Translations under genes and position numbers: made by a program
Notes under the pieces: generated by a model
The model's input: only the letters and a program-made list of their open reading frames with translations
Database searches by the model: none
What the model was told of the DNA's origin: nothing
Source of the DNA: Agathobacter rectalis ATCC 33656
GTDB lineage: Bacteria > Bacillota > Clostridia > Lachnospirales > Lachnospiraceae
Assembly (NCBI RefSeq): GCF_000020605.1
Contig: NC_012781.1
Span: 1,489,501-1,553,500 of the forward strand
DNA length: 64,000 bases
Direction of reading: 5' to 3'
Part shown: positions 17,433 to 26,771 of the stretch, in pieces
Layout of the letters: each line of letters opens with the position of its first letter
Numbering within the stretch: the first letter of the stretch is position 1

Positions 17433-18423
17433 TATAAAAGCAGGAGATTTCAAAAAGGTTTATCTTCTGTATGGACAGGAGAGATACCTCATAAAACAGT
17501 ACAGGGACAAGCTGATAAAGGCTATGGTCAGTGAGGGCGACAGCATGAACTTTTCATCGTTTGAGGGCGATGGAATCAACCAGAAGGAGATAATTGACCT
17601 GGCGGAGACACTTCCGTTTTTTGCGGATAAAAGAGTGATTCTTATAGAGGATGCAGGCATTTTTTCAAAGGCAGGCGATGAGCTTGGAGAGTATTTAAAG
17701 GATTCACCTGAGAGCACGCACTTTATATTTGTTGAGGAGAGCGTTGATAAGCGCTCAAAGCTTTATAAGGCGGCAGCCAAGTGCGGTAATCCTGTGGAGT
17801 TCAAGGAACAGACGGATGAGACACTTGCTAGATGGATAGGAATGAGGATTAGAAAAGATGGAAAGGGCATGAGCCAGGCTGCCTACAACAGCTTTATAGA
17901 AAAAACCGGCACAGATATGGAAAATATCGACAAGGAGCTTGAGAAGCTGCTGTGCTACTGTATGGACAAGGACGTGATTGAGCTTTCGGATGTTGAGACT
18001 GTAACGACAGAGCAGATCACAAACAAGGTGTTTGAGATGGTTGATGCGATTGCATCACACAAACAAAAGCGTGCGCTTGAGCTGTATTACGATCTGCTGG
18101 CACTTAAAGAGCCGGCCATGCGTATTATGTATCTTATATCGCGCCAGTTCAATATACTGATGAATGTGAAAGCCATGACAAATAAGGGCTTTGGCAACAA
18201 GGATATAGCATCAAAGGCCGGATGTCCGGAGTGGGCGGTGCGCAAATATCAGGCGCAGTGCAGGGCATATTCGCTGGATGATTTAAAGAGGGCTGTGAGA
18301 GATGGTGTGGCATATGAGGAGGCTGTTAAGACCGGCAGGATGAATGACCAGATGGCTGTGGAGCTTTTTATAGTGCAGTACTCTGCAGATATGACCGGCA
18401 CTCATGCGACAGGCAGTAAATGA
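17413..18423 (+). CDS. holA: DNA polymerase III delta subunit
   Basis: Clamp-loader subunit that opens the beta clamp. The ATG at 17413 overlaps the end of comEC and starts K-T-I-D-N-D-I-K, giving 336 residues, the family size. The N-terminus has the typical V-Y-L-L-Y-G-Q-E-R-Y-L. The comEC-holA-rpsT order is the standard Firmicutes arrangement, here with rpsT on the opposite strand. A bidirectional terminator follows. Confidence 0.95.
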   Translation: MKTIDNDIKAGDFKKVYLLYGQERYLIKQYRDKLIKAMVSEGDSMNFSSFEGDGINQKEIIDLAETLPFFADKRVILIEDAGIFSKAGDELGEYLKDSPESTHFIFVEESVDKRSKLYKAAAKCGNPVEFKEQTDETLARWIGMRIRKDGKGMSQAAYNSFIEKTGTDMENIDKELEKLLCYCMDKDVIELSDVETVTTEQITNKVFEMVDAIASHKQKRALELYYDLLALKEPAMRIMYLISRQFNILMNVKAMTNKGFGNKDIASKAGCPEWAVRKYQAQCRAYSLDDLKRAVRDGVAYEEAVKTGRMNDQMAVELFIVQYSADMTGTHATGSK

Positions 18424-18467
18424 TATAACGCAAATATATATAAAAAACAGATAAAAAACAAATAAAA

Positions 18468-18499
18468 AAACCCATCGGTATGACGGCACCGATGGGTTT
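18468..18499 (+). terminator. Bidirectional terminator between holA and rpsT
   Basis: A 12-bp stem, AAACCCATCGGT (18468-18479) with ACCGATGGGTTT (18488-18499), and an 8-nt loop. The A-run on the left gives a strong T-run for minus-strand rpsT; the right side gives TTTATTATTT for holA. Three A-rich ATAAAAAACA-like repeats precede it. Confidence 0.88.
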
Positions 18500-18521
18500 A
18501 TTATTTATTGCTATATAGTAA

Positions 18522-18785
18522 TTAAGCTAATCCGTTAACAAGCTTTGTTAAACGAGATACTTTTCTGGCTGCGTTGTTCTTGTGGAAGATACCCTTTGAA
18601 CCAGCGCTTGCGATAACAGAAGTTGCATCCTTTAATGCAGCCTCAGCAGCAGCCTTATCATTTGCAGCTACAGCAGCCTCAACCTTCTTGATTGCTGTCT
18701 TAACTCCTGATTTGATTGCTTTATTTCTTGCAGCCTTAGTTTCTGTTACTAAAATTCTCTTTTTTGCTGATTTAATGTTAGCCAA
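18522..18785 (-). CDS. rpsT: 30S ribosomal protein S20
   Basis: Small basic 16S rRNA-binding protein of 87 residues. A-N-I-K-S-A-K-K-R-I at the start and the A-R-N-K-A-I-K-S run are characteristic. The start is TTG (18783-18785), the codon just before Ala-Asn-Ile-Lys, with a GGAGG 9 bases upstream; the TTG further upstream overlaps that site. It is monocistronic, with its own promoter and terminator. Confidence 0.95.
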   Translation of the reverse strand: MANIKSAKKRILVTETKAARNKAIKSGVKTAIKKVEAAVAANDKAAAEAALKDATSVIASAGSKGIFHKNNAARKVSRLTKLVNGLA

Positions 18786-18860
18786 CTCGTACACCTCCAA
18801 ATATTTAATCTAATGTATGCCAAAACAGACACGGACGCTTTGGCACAAACATACTAAAAT

Positions 18861-18889
18861 ATAATATGTCAACCTTTCTGCTCTGTCAA
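18861..18889 (-). promoter_or_regulatory. Sigma-A promoter of rpsT
   Basis: On the minus strand: TTGACA (18889-18884), a 17-bp spacer, TATTAT (18866-18861). A second TTGACA lies inside the spacer. The leader is about 70 nt. Confidence 0.78.
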
Positions 18890-18920
18890 TACATATTTTG
18901 AAAAAAATTGCAAAAAATTA

Positions 18921-18949
18921 ACATATATGTGATTTTGGAATATCATACA
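18921..18949 (+). promoter_or_regulatory. Possible sporulation-sigma promoter of gpr
   Basis: ACATA (18921-18925), an 18-bp spacer and CATACA (18944-18949). The CAT-A-C -10 is of the type used by forespore or mother-cell sigma factors. No sigma-A promoter is seen before gpr. The match is partial. Confidence 0.3.
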
Positions 18950-18965
18950 GGGGAGGTGTATTGAT

Positions 18966-19877
18966 TTGTCGGCTGATAAATGGTGTGCAAGAACTGATCT
19001 GGCGCTTGAGACGCAGGAGAGCCTTAAAAAGGCAAACACAGATATGAGAGGTGTGAATTTCTCTGAAAAAAAGCTGGATAATGGAATCATAGTCAGTGTA
19101 GTGACAATTGACTCAGAAAATGCAGTCAGGGCTACAGGCCGTCCTAAAGGAAAATATGTGACAATTGAGGCTGCTATGCTGTCCGAGGGAGATGAGGAGT
19201 GCTGTCAGGCTGTGACAAGGGAGCTTTCAAGAGAGCTTAAGAGCTTTGTAAAGGCTGTCTGTGACAAGCGTATATATGCGGCACTTGTTGTCGGACTTGG
19301 AAACAGAAATGTAACTCCTGATGCGCTTGGGCCAAGATGCGTTGACAGCTTGTTTATCACCCGCCATATAGTAAAGGAATATGGCAGGTATGCGTTTAGC
19401 AACGAGAATGTAAACAGTGTGTGCGGCCTCGTGCCTGGCGTGATGGCTCAGACAGGCATGGAGTGCCTTGAGATAATAAAGGGTGTGGTGAGCGAGGTGA
19501 AACCTGATTTTGTTGTGACAATTGATGCACTTGCGGCACGCAGTACAAAGAGGCTGGGCTGTACAATACAGCTGACGGATACAGGCATAGTGCCTGGAAG
19601 CGGGGTAGGAAACCACAGGGACGGTATTAACCATGACAATCTCGGAGTGCCTGTTATCGCAATTGGTATTCCGACAGTCATTGATGCGGTGACCATTGTT
19701 TCAGATGCGGTAAATGCCAGCCGGGAGAACACCGCAAAGCTCATGTCGCCTAAGTTAAACGGCATGTTTGTGACGCCGAAGGATATTGACGAGACGGTTA
19801 AGAGACTGGCAGGGCTTTTGTCTGAGGGCATAAATATGGCTTTTTCAAACGATGAATATGATGACTATAGTGAATAA
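18966..19877 (+). CDS. gpr: Spore germination protease GPR
   Basis: Atypical aspartic endopeptidase that degrades small acid-soluble spore proteins at germination. The TTG at 18966 follows GGGGAGGTG and gives 303 residues. A-R-T-D-L-A-L-E near the N-terminus matches the zymogen processing region; V-V-G-L-G-N, D-A-L-G-P and V-T-I-D-A-L-A are conserved family blocks. It heads a gpr-spoIIP-lepA-hemW run as in Bacillus, and shows that the organism comes from an endospore-forming lineage. Confidence 0.95.
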   Translation: MSADKWCARTDLALETQESLKKANTDMRGVNFSEKKLDNGIIVSVVTIDSENAVRATGRPKGKYVTIEAAMLSEGDEECCQAVTRELSRELKSFVKAVCDKRIYAALVVGLGNRNVTPDALGPRCVDSLFITRHIVKEYGRYAFSNENVNSVCGLVPGVMAQTGMECLEIIKGVVSEVKPDFVVTIDALAARSTKRLGCTIQLTDTGIVPGSGVGNHRDGINHDNLGVPVIAIGIPTVIDAVTIVSDAVNASRENTAKLMSPKLNGMFVTPKDIDETVKRLAGLLSEGINMAFSNDEYDDYSE

Positions 19878-19963
19878 TTTTATTGCTTCGAATATCATTA
19901 GAGCCAGCCGCATAAGCTTTATGTAGCAGGGGCTGCCTGATGCTTTAGATGGGAGATGATATT

Positions 19964-21046
19964 GTGAAGAAAAAAATGATTGTGCTTATAGCATTTATAT
20001 ATATTGCGTCTATGCTGTTTTGCGGTGATGGTGTGGGAAAGAAGTTCGTGGAAGAAAAATTTCCGCACCTTACATATTCTGACAAGGAGTGTGATGATTC
20101 AAAAAAGAAGGAGCTGCGTATTGTGGAGGATGAGGATACAGCAGGAGGTATTCTCTCATACGAGGAGCTTGCTGCGATGGAAAATGAAAATGCAAGTGTC
20201 AGGAACAATATGCTGCCGGATACAGACCAGCTGGCATTTGTTGATGAAGCTGAAAAAAACGGTGAGCTGGCAGAACTTGAGGAGCAGCAGAACGTGAAAA
20301 TGCCGCAGGTAGATATGAGCTTTGACAATCTTGTAAAAAACTATTATCAGGTGGACAAGACTACATATATAGGAGCCGATGAGCTGTGTGAGGACGTTTT
20401 GCTTGGGCGCGATATGTCTATAGAAAAGTCAGGCGACGGTCCTGATATACTCATATACCATACACATTCGCAGGAGGGGTACAGTGATTCCCTTGATACA
20501 TCAGAGACAGAGACCGTAGTTGGAGTGGGTGACAGGCTTGAATCACTTTTGAGGGAAAAATACGGCTACAATGTGCTGCATCACAAGGGGCAGTATGATG
20601 TGAATGACCGCGACCATGCGTATTCTAATTCACTTCCTGAGATTACAGAGATTATTGAGAAAAATCCGTCTATAAAGGTGGTTATTGACCTGCACAGGGA
20701 TGGAGTGGCTGAGACTACAAGGCTTGCTGCCACAATAGATGGAAAGCCTATGGCACAGATTATGTTTTTTAACGGGCTGTGCCGCACTGCTGCAAGGGGA
20801 CCGATTAATAGTCTGCCCAATGAGTATCTGGGGGATAATCTGGCGTTTTCATTTCAGCTGCAGCTCATGGCAAATGAGTATTATCCGGGGCTTGCAAGGC
20901 GCATTTACTTAAAGGGCTACAGATATAATATGCATCTGTGTCCGAAATCGCTGCTCGTGGAGGTGGGAGCGCAGACAAATACCAAGGAGGAAGCGTACAA
21001 TGCAATGGAACCACTTGCAGATATACTTGATAAAGTGTTAAAATAA
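19964..21046 (+). CDS. spoIIP: Stage II sporulation protein P
   Basis: Amidase/endopeptidase of the SpoIID-M-P engulfment complex. The GTG at 19964 has GGGAG 7 bases ahead and begins V-K-K-K-M, a single membrane anchor (residues 4-19); the ATG at 19949 lacks a site. The 360 residues carry H-T-H-S-Q-E (near 164) and D-L-H-R-D-G, zinc-ligand motifs of the SpoIIP amidase domain. The middle (about 45-110) is acidic and probably a flexible linker. Confidence 0.94.
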   Translation: MKKKMIVLIAFIYIASMLFCGDGVGKKFVEEKFPHLTYSDKECDDSKKKELRIVEDEDTAGGILSYEELAAMENENASVRNNMLPDTDQLAFVDEAEKNGELAELEEQQNVKMPQVDMSFDNLVKNYYQVDKTTYIGADELCEDVLLGRDMSIEKSGDGPDILIYHTHSQEGYSDSLDTSETETVVGVGDRLESLLREKYGYNVLHHKGQYDVNDRDHAYSNSLPEITEIIEKNPSIKVVIDLHRDGVAETTRLAATIDGKPMAQIMFFNGLCRTAARGPINSLPNEYLGDNLAFSFQLQLMANEYYPGLARRIYLKGYRYNMHLCPKSLLVEVGAQTNTKEEAYNAMEPLADILDKVLK

Positions 21047-21109
21047 TATAGACTTTATTTCACAAATCTGATAAACTTTGATGAGTTATTGAAAGCATTA
21101 GGAGGACAT

Positions 21110-22921
21110 ATGTCAATAGATCAGAGCAAAATCCGCAATTTTTGTATTATTGCCCATATTGATCACGGTAAATCTACACTCGCGGACAGAATTATAGAAA
21201 AAACAGGCACACTTACCAGCAGGGAGATGCAGGCTCAGGTGCTCGACAATATGGATTTAGAGAGAGAGCGTGGTATCACAATCAAGTCTCAGGCAGTCCG
21301 TATTATATATACCGCAAAGGATGGCGAAGAGTATATTTTTAATCTGATAGATACACCGGGACACGTGGATTTTAACTATGAGGTATCAAGGAGTCTTGCG
21401 GCATGTGACGGAGCTATACTTGTAGTGGATGCGGCCCAGGGCGTTGAGGCCCAGACACTTGCAAATGTTTACCTTGCACTGGATCATGACCTAGATGTAT
21501 TTCCTGTTATAAATAAGGTGGATCTGCCGAGTGCGCGCCCGGATGAGGTGGCACAGGAGATTGAGGACGTTATCGGTATTGAAGCTATGGATGCACCGCG
21601 TATTTCCGCAAAGACAGGACTCAATATAGAGGATGTGCTGGAGCAGATTGTAAAAAAGATTCCGGCACCAACAGGCGATAAAGATGCACCGCTTAAAGCA
21701 CTTATATTTGATGCAACATATGATTCTTATAAGGGAGTCATTATTTTCTGCCGACTGAGAGAGGGTTCTGTAAAGGTAGGAGACACAATAAAGATGATGG
21801 CTACAGGTGCATCTGATGTGGTTACAGAGGTGGGCTATTTTGGCGCAGGCCAGTTTATACCATGTGATGAACTTTCGGCCGGTATGGTTGGATACATTGC
21901 GGCCAGCATCAAAAATGTCAGGGATACACGTGTGGGTGATACAGTTACACTCGTTGACAGACCGTGCGATGAGGCGCTTCCGGGCTATAAGAAGGTCAAC
22001 CCTATGGTTTACTGTGGTCTTTATCCTGCAGACAGTGCAAAGTATCCTGATTTAAGGGATGCGCTTGAAAAGCTGCAGGTCAACGACGCTTCATTACAGT
22101 TTGAGCCTGAGACATCACTGGCACTTGGCTTTGGCTTCAGATGCGGATTCCTTGGTCTTTTACATCTGGAAATTATTCAGGAGAGACTGGAGAGAGAGTT
22201 TGATCTTGATCTCGTTACCACTGCACCTAGTGTTATTTACAAGATTCACAAGACAAGCGGTGAGGTGATAGATTTGACCAACCCTTCAAATATGCCGGAT
22301 CCGTCAGAGATTGAGTATATGGAGGAGCCATACGTATCTGCAGAGATTATGGTCACAAGTGACTATGTCGGTGCGATTATGAAGCTGTGCCAGGAGAGAC
22401 GAGGAGTCTATATCAGCATGGAGTATATCGAAAAAACACGAGCTCTCATAAAGTACGACTTGCCATTAAATGAGATTATCTATGATTTCTTTGATGCTTT
22501 AAAGTCACGCTCGAGGGGATATGCTTCGTTTGACTATGAGATGAAGGATTATGAGCGCTCAGAGCTTGTCAAGCTTGACATCTTAATCAATAAGGAAATG
22601 GTCGATGCACTTTCATTTATCGTATTCAAGGAGAGTGCATACGAAAGAGGCCGTAAGATGTGCGAGAAGCTTAAGGGTGAGATACCAAGGCATCTGTTTG
22701 AGATACCTATTCAGGCAGCAGTCGGTGGCAAGATTATAGCAAGAGAGACGGTTAAGGCGCTTCGCAAGGATGTGCTTGCCAAGTGCTACGGTGGTGATAT
22801 TTCACGTAAGAAGAAGCTGCTTGAGAAGCAGAAGGAAGGAAAGAAGAGGATGCGTCAGGTGGGCAATGTAGAGATACCACAGGAGGCATTCATGAGTGTG
22901 CTTAAGCTGGATGAGGAGTAA
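21110..22921 (+). CDS. lepA: Elongation factor 4 (LepA)
   Basis: Ribosome-bound GTPase of 603 residues. The ATG at 21110 follows AGGAGG. G1 is [10 protein letters not shown]3 is D-T-P-G-H and G4 is N-K-V-D. The LepA-specific C-terminal domain ends with [16 protein letters not shown], the conserved tail. hemW follows 8 bp later. Confidence 0.97.
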   Translation: MSIDQSKIRNFCIIAHIDHGKSTLADRIIEKTGTLTSREMQAQVLDNMDLERERGITIKSQAVRIIYTAKDGEEYIFNLIDTPGHVDFNYEVSRSLAACDGAILVVDAAQGVEAQTLANVYLALDHDLDVFPVINKVDLPSARPDEVAQEIEDVIGIEAMDAPRISAKTGLNIEDVLEQIVKKIPAPTGDKDAPLKALIFDATYDSYKGVIIFCRLREGSVKVGDTIKMMATGASDVVTEVGYFGAGQFIPCDELSAGMVGYIAASIKNVRDTRVGDTVTLVDRPCDEALPGYKKVNPMVYCGLYPADSAKYPDLRDALEKLQVNDASLQFEPETSLALGFGFRCGFLGLLHLEIIQERLEREFDLDLVTTAPSVIYKIHKTSGEVIDLTNPSNMPDPSEIEYMEEPYVSAEIMVTSDYVGAIMKLCQERRGVYISMEYIEKTRALIKYDLPLNEIIYDFFDALKSRSRGYASFDYEMKDYERSELVKLDILINKEMVDALSFIVFKESAYERGRKMCEKLKGEIPRHLFEIPIQAAVGGKIIARETVKALRKDVLAKCYGGDISRKKKLLEKQKEGKKRMRQVGNVEIPQEAFMSVLKLDEE

Positions 22922-22929
22922 TCGCACAT

Positions 22930-24123
22930 ATGAAGAATCTTGAGATTTATATTCATATACCATTTTGTGTGAGAAAATGTGAATATTGTGATTTTTTATC
23001 ATTTCCCGCAGACGATGATGCAAAGCTTCGCTATGTCAAGGGGCTTATGGCGGAAATGATATTTTACGGCCCGCTTATGAAGAACTATCAGGTGTCATCT
23101 GTCTATATCGGAGGAGGTACACCAAGCTCTATAGATGAGCAGTGGATTGCTGCTTTGATGGAGGGTGTGTTTGACTGCTTTAATGTGCTGCCTGATGCTG
23201 AGATATCCATAGAGTGCAATCCCGGTACGCTTAGCAGAGAAAAGCTTTTAGCATACAGGGATGCGGGAATCAACCGCCTGTCCATAGGACTGCAGTCGGC
23301 AAATAATGATGAGCTTAAGCTGCTCGGGCGTATACATACCTTTGAACAGTTTGTGACGAATTACGAGGTGGCCAGAAACGTGGGCTTTAAAAATATCAAT
23401 GTAGATTTGATGTATGGTCTGCCGGGACAGTCAGCGTCACAGTATATGGCGACAGTAAACAAGATTATAAGGCTTCATCCGGATCATATATCGGCGTATT
23501 CTCTTATAGTGGAAAAGGGTACTCCTTTCTATGAAAAGTACAAGTTTGACATGGTGCGCCAGGAGGCGGGCATGAGAACAGAGTTTCTGCCTAATGAGGA
23601 CGAGTTATATGATATGGAAAAGGCGGGACAGAAGGCGTTTATGGATGCCGGCTACAGGCAGTATGAGACATCTAACTATGCTAAAAGAGGTATGGAGTGC
23701 CGCCATAATATAGGCTACTGGACCAGAGCTGACTATTTAGGACTTGGAATAGGGGCGGCATCGCTTATATCAAATGTCAGATATACCAATACATCAGATA
23801 TGGATGAATATCTGTCGCGATGCCGTCATATACATGATGTGGGTGATGATATATTTAAGGCCAATCTGCATGTGTCAGCTGATGTTATAGACAAAAAGGG
23901 ACAGATGGAGGAGTTTATGTTTCTTGGACTTCGTATGAATGAGGGGGTCACAAGAGAAGCCTTTGAGAGGGCATTTGGTATTTCGATAGATGCAATCTAC
24001 AAGGATACGATAGACAGCCTGAAAAAACAGGAGCTGCTCGTGGTAAAGGCCGGGCATATCTATTTATCGGAGAGAGGAAAAGATGTAGCCAATTACGTTA
24101 TGGCACAGTTTTTGAAGGATTAA
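22930..24123 (+). CDS. hemW: Radical SAM heme chaperone HemW
   Basis: A 397-residue radical SAM protein of the HemN/HemW family. The cluster motif is C-V-R-K-C-E-Y-C-D-F, with Phe where true coproporphyrinogen oxidases have a fourth Cys, so it is HemW rather than HemN. G-G-G-T-P-S is the SAM-binding motif. HemW carries heme in species with cytochromes; its role in an anaerobe without a visible heme pathway is unclear. The ribosome binding site lies in the end of lepA. Confidence 0.93.
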   Translation: MKNLEIYIHIPFCVRKCEYCDFLSFPADDDAKLRYVKGLMAEMIFYGPLMKNYQVSSVYIGGGTPSSIDEQWIAALMEGVFDCFNVLPDAEISIECNPGTLSREKLLAYRDAGINRLSIGLQSANNDELKLLGRIHTFEQFVTNYEVARNVGFKNINVDLMYGLPGQSASQYMATVNKIIRLHPDHISAYSLIVEKGTPFYEKYKFDMVRQEAGMRTEFLPNEDELYDMEKAGQKAFMDAGYRQYETSNYAKRGMECRHNIGYWTRADYLGLGIGAASLISNVRYTNTSDMDEYLSRCRHIHDVGDDIFKANLHVSADVIDKKGQMEEFMFLGLRMNEGVTREAFERAFGISIDAIYKDTIDSLKKQELLVVKAGHIYLSERGKDVANYVMAQFLKD

Positions 24124-24136
24124 CGGAGAGTAAATT

Positions 24137-24886
24137 ATGGATATGACTTTTAAGCTTCAGGTGTTTGAGGGACCGCTTGACCTGCTTTTATACCTGATAG
24201 AGAAAAATAAAGTAAATATTTATGATATCCCGATTGTCGAGATTACAGCGCAGTACATGGAGTATGTGAATCAGATGAAAAAGGATAACCTGGACACGCT
24301 CAGCGAGTTTCTCGTGATGGCAGCTACGCTCCTCGACATAAAGTCAAAGATGCTTCTCCCAAAGAAAGAGGAAGAAGAGCAGGAGCAGGAAGATCCAAGA
24401 GCAGAGCTTGTGCAGCAGCTGCTTGAGTACAAGATGTACAAGTGCATGGCAAACGAGCTTAAGGATCGCCAGCTGGATGCCGGCAAGGTGTGGTATAAGA
24501 AGAAGGACATACCTGATGAGGTGCTTGCATATGAGGAGCCTGTTAATCTTGAGGAGCTTGTCGGAGATATCCGTCTTTCTGATTTAAACAGAATCTTTCA
24601 AAGTATAATGAAGAGACAGGAAGAAAAGATAGATAAGGTCCGTTCGAAGTTTGGAAAGATTGAAAAGGAAGAGGTCTCCTTAGAGGAAAAGATGGAATAT
24701 CTGACAGACTATGCTGCCTCACACAAGCACTTCAGCTTCAGAGGGATGCTTACTGCATCGTCAAGCAAAGTGGAAGTCATAGTTACATTTCTTGCCATAC
24801 TGGAGCTTATGAAGACCGGCAAATTAACTATCGTTCAGGAGCATATTTTTGATGATATCCGGATTGAGTCAAGGATTGCTGCATAA
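24137..24886 (+). CDS. scpA: Segregation and condensation protein A
   Basis: Kleisin of the SMC-ScpAB condensin that helps chromosome segregation. The 249 residues show F-E-G-P-L-D-L-L-L-Y-L-I near the N-terminus, the ScpA signature, and a C-terminal winged helix (about 180-249). A Glu-rich stretch lies at 80-90. It is followed by scpB after 17 bp, the usual pair. Confidence 0.95.
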   Translation: MDMTFKLQVFEGPLDLLLYLIEKNKVNIYDIPIVEITAQYMEYVNQMKKDNLDTLSEFLVMAATLLDIKSKMLLPKKEEEEQEQEDPRAELVQQLLEYKMYKCMANELKDRQLDAGKVWYKKKDIPDEVLAYEEPVNLEELVGDIRLSDLNRIFQSIMKRQEEKIDKVRSKFGKIEKEEVSLEEKMEYLTDYAASHKHFSFRGMLTASSSKVEVIVTFLAILELMKTGKLTIVQEHIFDDIRIESRIAA

Positions 24887-24903
24887 AGAGGGGTTGAGGA
24901 TAT

Positions 24904-25467
24904 ATGAATTATAAAGCTGCAATAGAGGCTATTTTATTTACCATGGGAGAATCCGTGGAGCTTGGAAGGATAGCCGATGCAATACAATTAAATGAAAAAG
25001 AAACAAAAAAGCTGCTTGACGAGCTGATTAAGGAATATAGAAGTTCTTCAAATATAGGTATGAATATCATAGAGCTTGATGGTGCTTATCAGATGTGTAC
25101 AAAGCCACAGATGTATGAATATCTCATCCGCATTGCAAAGCAGCCTAAGAAGAGGGTGCTTACGGATGTGCTTTTAGAGACTCTTTCAATCATAGCGTAC
25201 AAGCAGCCTGTAACAAAGGCTGAAATAGAAAAAATCAGAGGTGTATCAAGTGAACATGCCGTAAGCAAGCTTGTCGAGTACAATCTGGTGCAGGAGCTTG
25301 GAAGGCTGGATGCTCCGGGAAGACCGCTTTTGTTTGGTACCACAGAGGAATTTCTAAGGAGCTTTGGGGTTTCGTCTATCGACGAGCTGCCGGTACTAAG
25401 CCCTGTGCAGGTTGAGGAGTTTAAGCAGGAGGCAGAGGAAGAGATGCACGTGAAGCTTGATGTGTAG
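24904..25467 (+). CDS. scpB: Segregation and condensation protein B
   Basis: Winged-helix partner that bridges ScpA on SMC, 187 residues. A-I-E-A-I-L-F near the start and A-Y-K-Q-P-V-T-K-A-E-I-E-x-I-R-G-V in the middle are diagnostic. The tail (165-187) is acidic. Confidence 0.95.
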   Translation: MNYKAAIEAILFTMGESVELGRIADAIQLNEKETKKLLDELIKEYRSSSNIGMNIIELDGAYQMCTKPQMYEYLIRIAKQPKKRVLTDVLLETLSIIAYKQPVTKAEIEKIRGVSSEHAVSKLVEYNLVQELGRLDAPGRPLLFGTTEEFLRSFGVSSIDELPVLSPVQVEEFKQEAEEEMHVKLDV

Positions 25468-25548
25468 TGCAGGTGTATTGCGTAAGCTGCCATTTCATAT
25501 AATAAGGACATGCAAATAATCATATATATTACCGATGGAGGTAATTAT

Positions 25549-26664
25549 ATGGTTATTTTTTTGAAAAAATATAAGTCGAAAATAGCTTTAATGGTTTTCA
25601 TTTGTGTGTTGGTTTGTACTGTCAGCTGTTTGCTTGATTTTAAGACGCTGGAAAAGCAAAAAATGCCCGGTTTGGAAAAGAAAAGTGTGTTTATGGCAGC
25701 TGAAAATACTGTTGCTAAGAATACTGACAAAGCCGTAAATGAACCCAGGCTTCATGCTGTTTCAGCGGCATTATATGATGCGGATGACGAGACGTTTATA
25801 TATGGTAGAAATATGAGAGACAGCATGGCAAATGCCAGCACCACGAAGCTTCTTACGTGCATTGTGGCACTTGAAAAATCTGATATAAATGATACTGTTA
25901 CGATTTCACAAAATGCTGCATCACAGCCTGCGGTCAAGCTTGGACTTGTGGCCGGGAATAGCTATAATATGAAGGATTTACTCTATGGCATGATGCTTGA
26001 GTCGTTCAATGACTGTGCCTATGCGATTGCGGAGCATGTGGGCGGCTCGACGGAAGGCTTTGCAAAGCTTATGAATGAAAAAGCAAATGAGATAGGGTGC
26101 CTTGGCACGTATTTTATTACACCAAACGGGCTGGATGCTGAGAATGATATAAGCTTTCACCACTCCACAGCGGGAGATTTGTGTGTTATAATGTCTTATT
26201 GTGCGTGGAAATCACCAAAATCAACACAGTTTCTTGAGATAACACAGACTATGCAGTACACGTTTGAGACAGAGGAAGGTAAGATGGTTTTTAACAATCA
26301 CAACAGGCTCCTTACGGAAACGGACTACTGCATATCGGGAAAGACCGGCTTTACCGCAAAGGCAGGTTACTGCTATGTCGCAGCAGTTGAAAAGGATGGA
26401 AGGAGAATGTGCCTTTCTCTCTTGGGCTGTGGGTGGCCAAACAATAAAAACTATAAGTGGGCTGATGCAAAGAGTCTGGTGGAGTATGCGGTTTCAGATG
26501 CTGCCGAAGATTCTTACTGTGATGCTGCTTGTGTAACAACACAACAGACCGGTGATACACGAAACACAATTAACTTAAAATATATAGAAAATAACAAGAA
26601 AAATAAGAAAATTTGCAAGAATTTTCTCAAGAATTTTACAATTAATATAGGAAATTTTTTCTAA
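25549..26664 (+). CDS. D-alanyl-D-alanine carboxypeptidase (peptidase S11)
   Basis: Penicillin-binding carboxypeptidase that trims peptidoglycan stem peptides outside the membrane. The ATG at 25549 follows ATGGAGGTAA and begins a signal or anchor (about 8-26). The active-site motifs are S-T-T-K (SxxK), S-F-N (SxN) and K-T-G, all in the catalytic domain (about 60-300). The 371 residues lack a clear PBP5_C beta domain; instead the last 35 residues are Lys/Asn-rich and end in a hydrophobic stretch, maybe an amphipathic membrane anchor. The scpAB-dacF order is also seen in Bacillus. Confidence 0.9.
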   Translation: MVIFLKKYKSKIALMVFICVLVCTVSCLLDFKTLEKQKMPGLEKKSVFMAAENTVAKNTDKAVNEPRLHAVSAALYDADDETFIYGRNMRDSMANASTTKLLTCIVALEKSDINDTVTISQNAASQPAVKLGLVAGNSYNMKDLLYGMMLESFNDCAYAIAEHVGGSTEGFAKLMNEKANEIGCLGTYFITPNGLDAENDISFHHSTAGDLCVIMSYCAWKSPKSTQFLEITQTMQYTFETEEGKMVFNNHNRLLTETDYCISGKTGFTAKAGYCYVAAVEKDGRRMCLSLLGCGWPNNKNYKWADAKSLVEYAVSDAAEDSYCDAACVTTQQTGDTRNTINLKYIENNKKNKKICKNFLKNFTINIGNFF

Positions 26665-26697
26665 ACAAAAATTAAAGTTAAAAATTTAACAAATTAG

Positions 26698-26726
26698 TTG
26701 AAAAAAATTTAGAAATAGTCTATTAT
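26698..26726 (+). promoter_or_regulatory. Sigma-A promoter of the decarboxylase operon
   Basis: TTGAAA (26698-26703), a 17-bp spacer, TATTAT (26721-26726), then a short leader with GATGGAGGA before the ATG at 26772. It appears to drive the five genes to 32042. Confidence 0.8.
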
Positions 26727-26771
26727 CATACTAGCGAAAAATTTTATTTTTTTATAGATGGAGGATATAAA

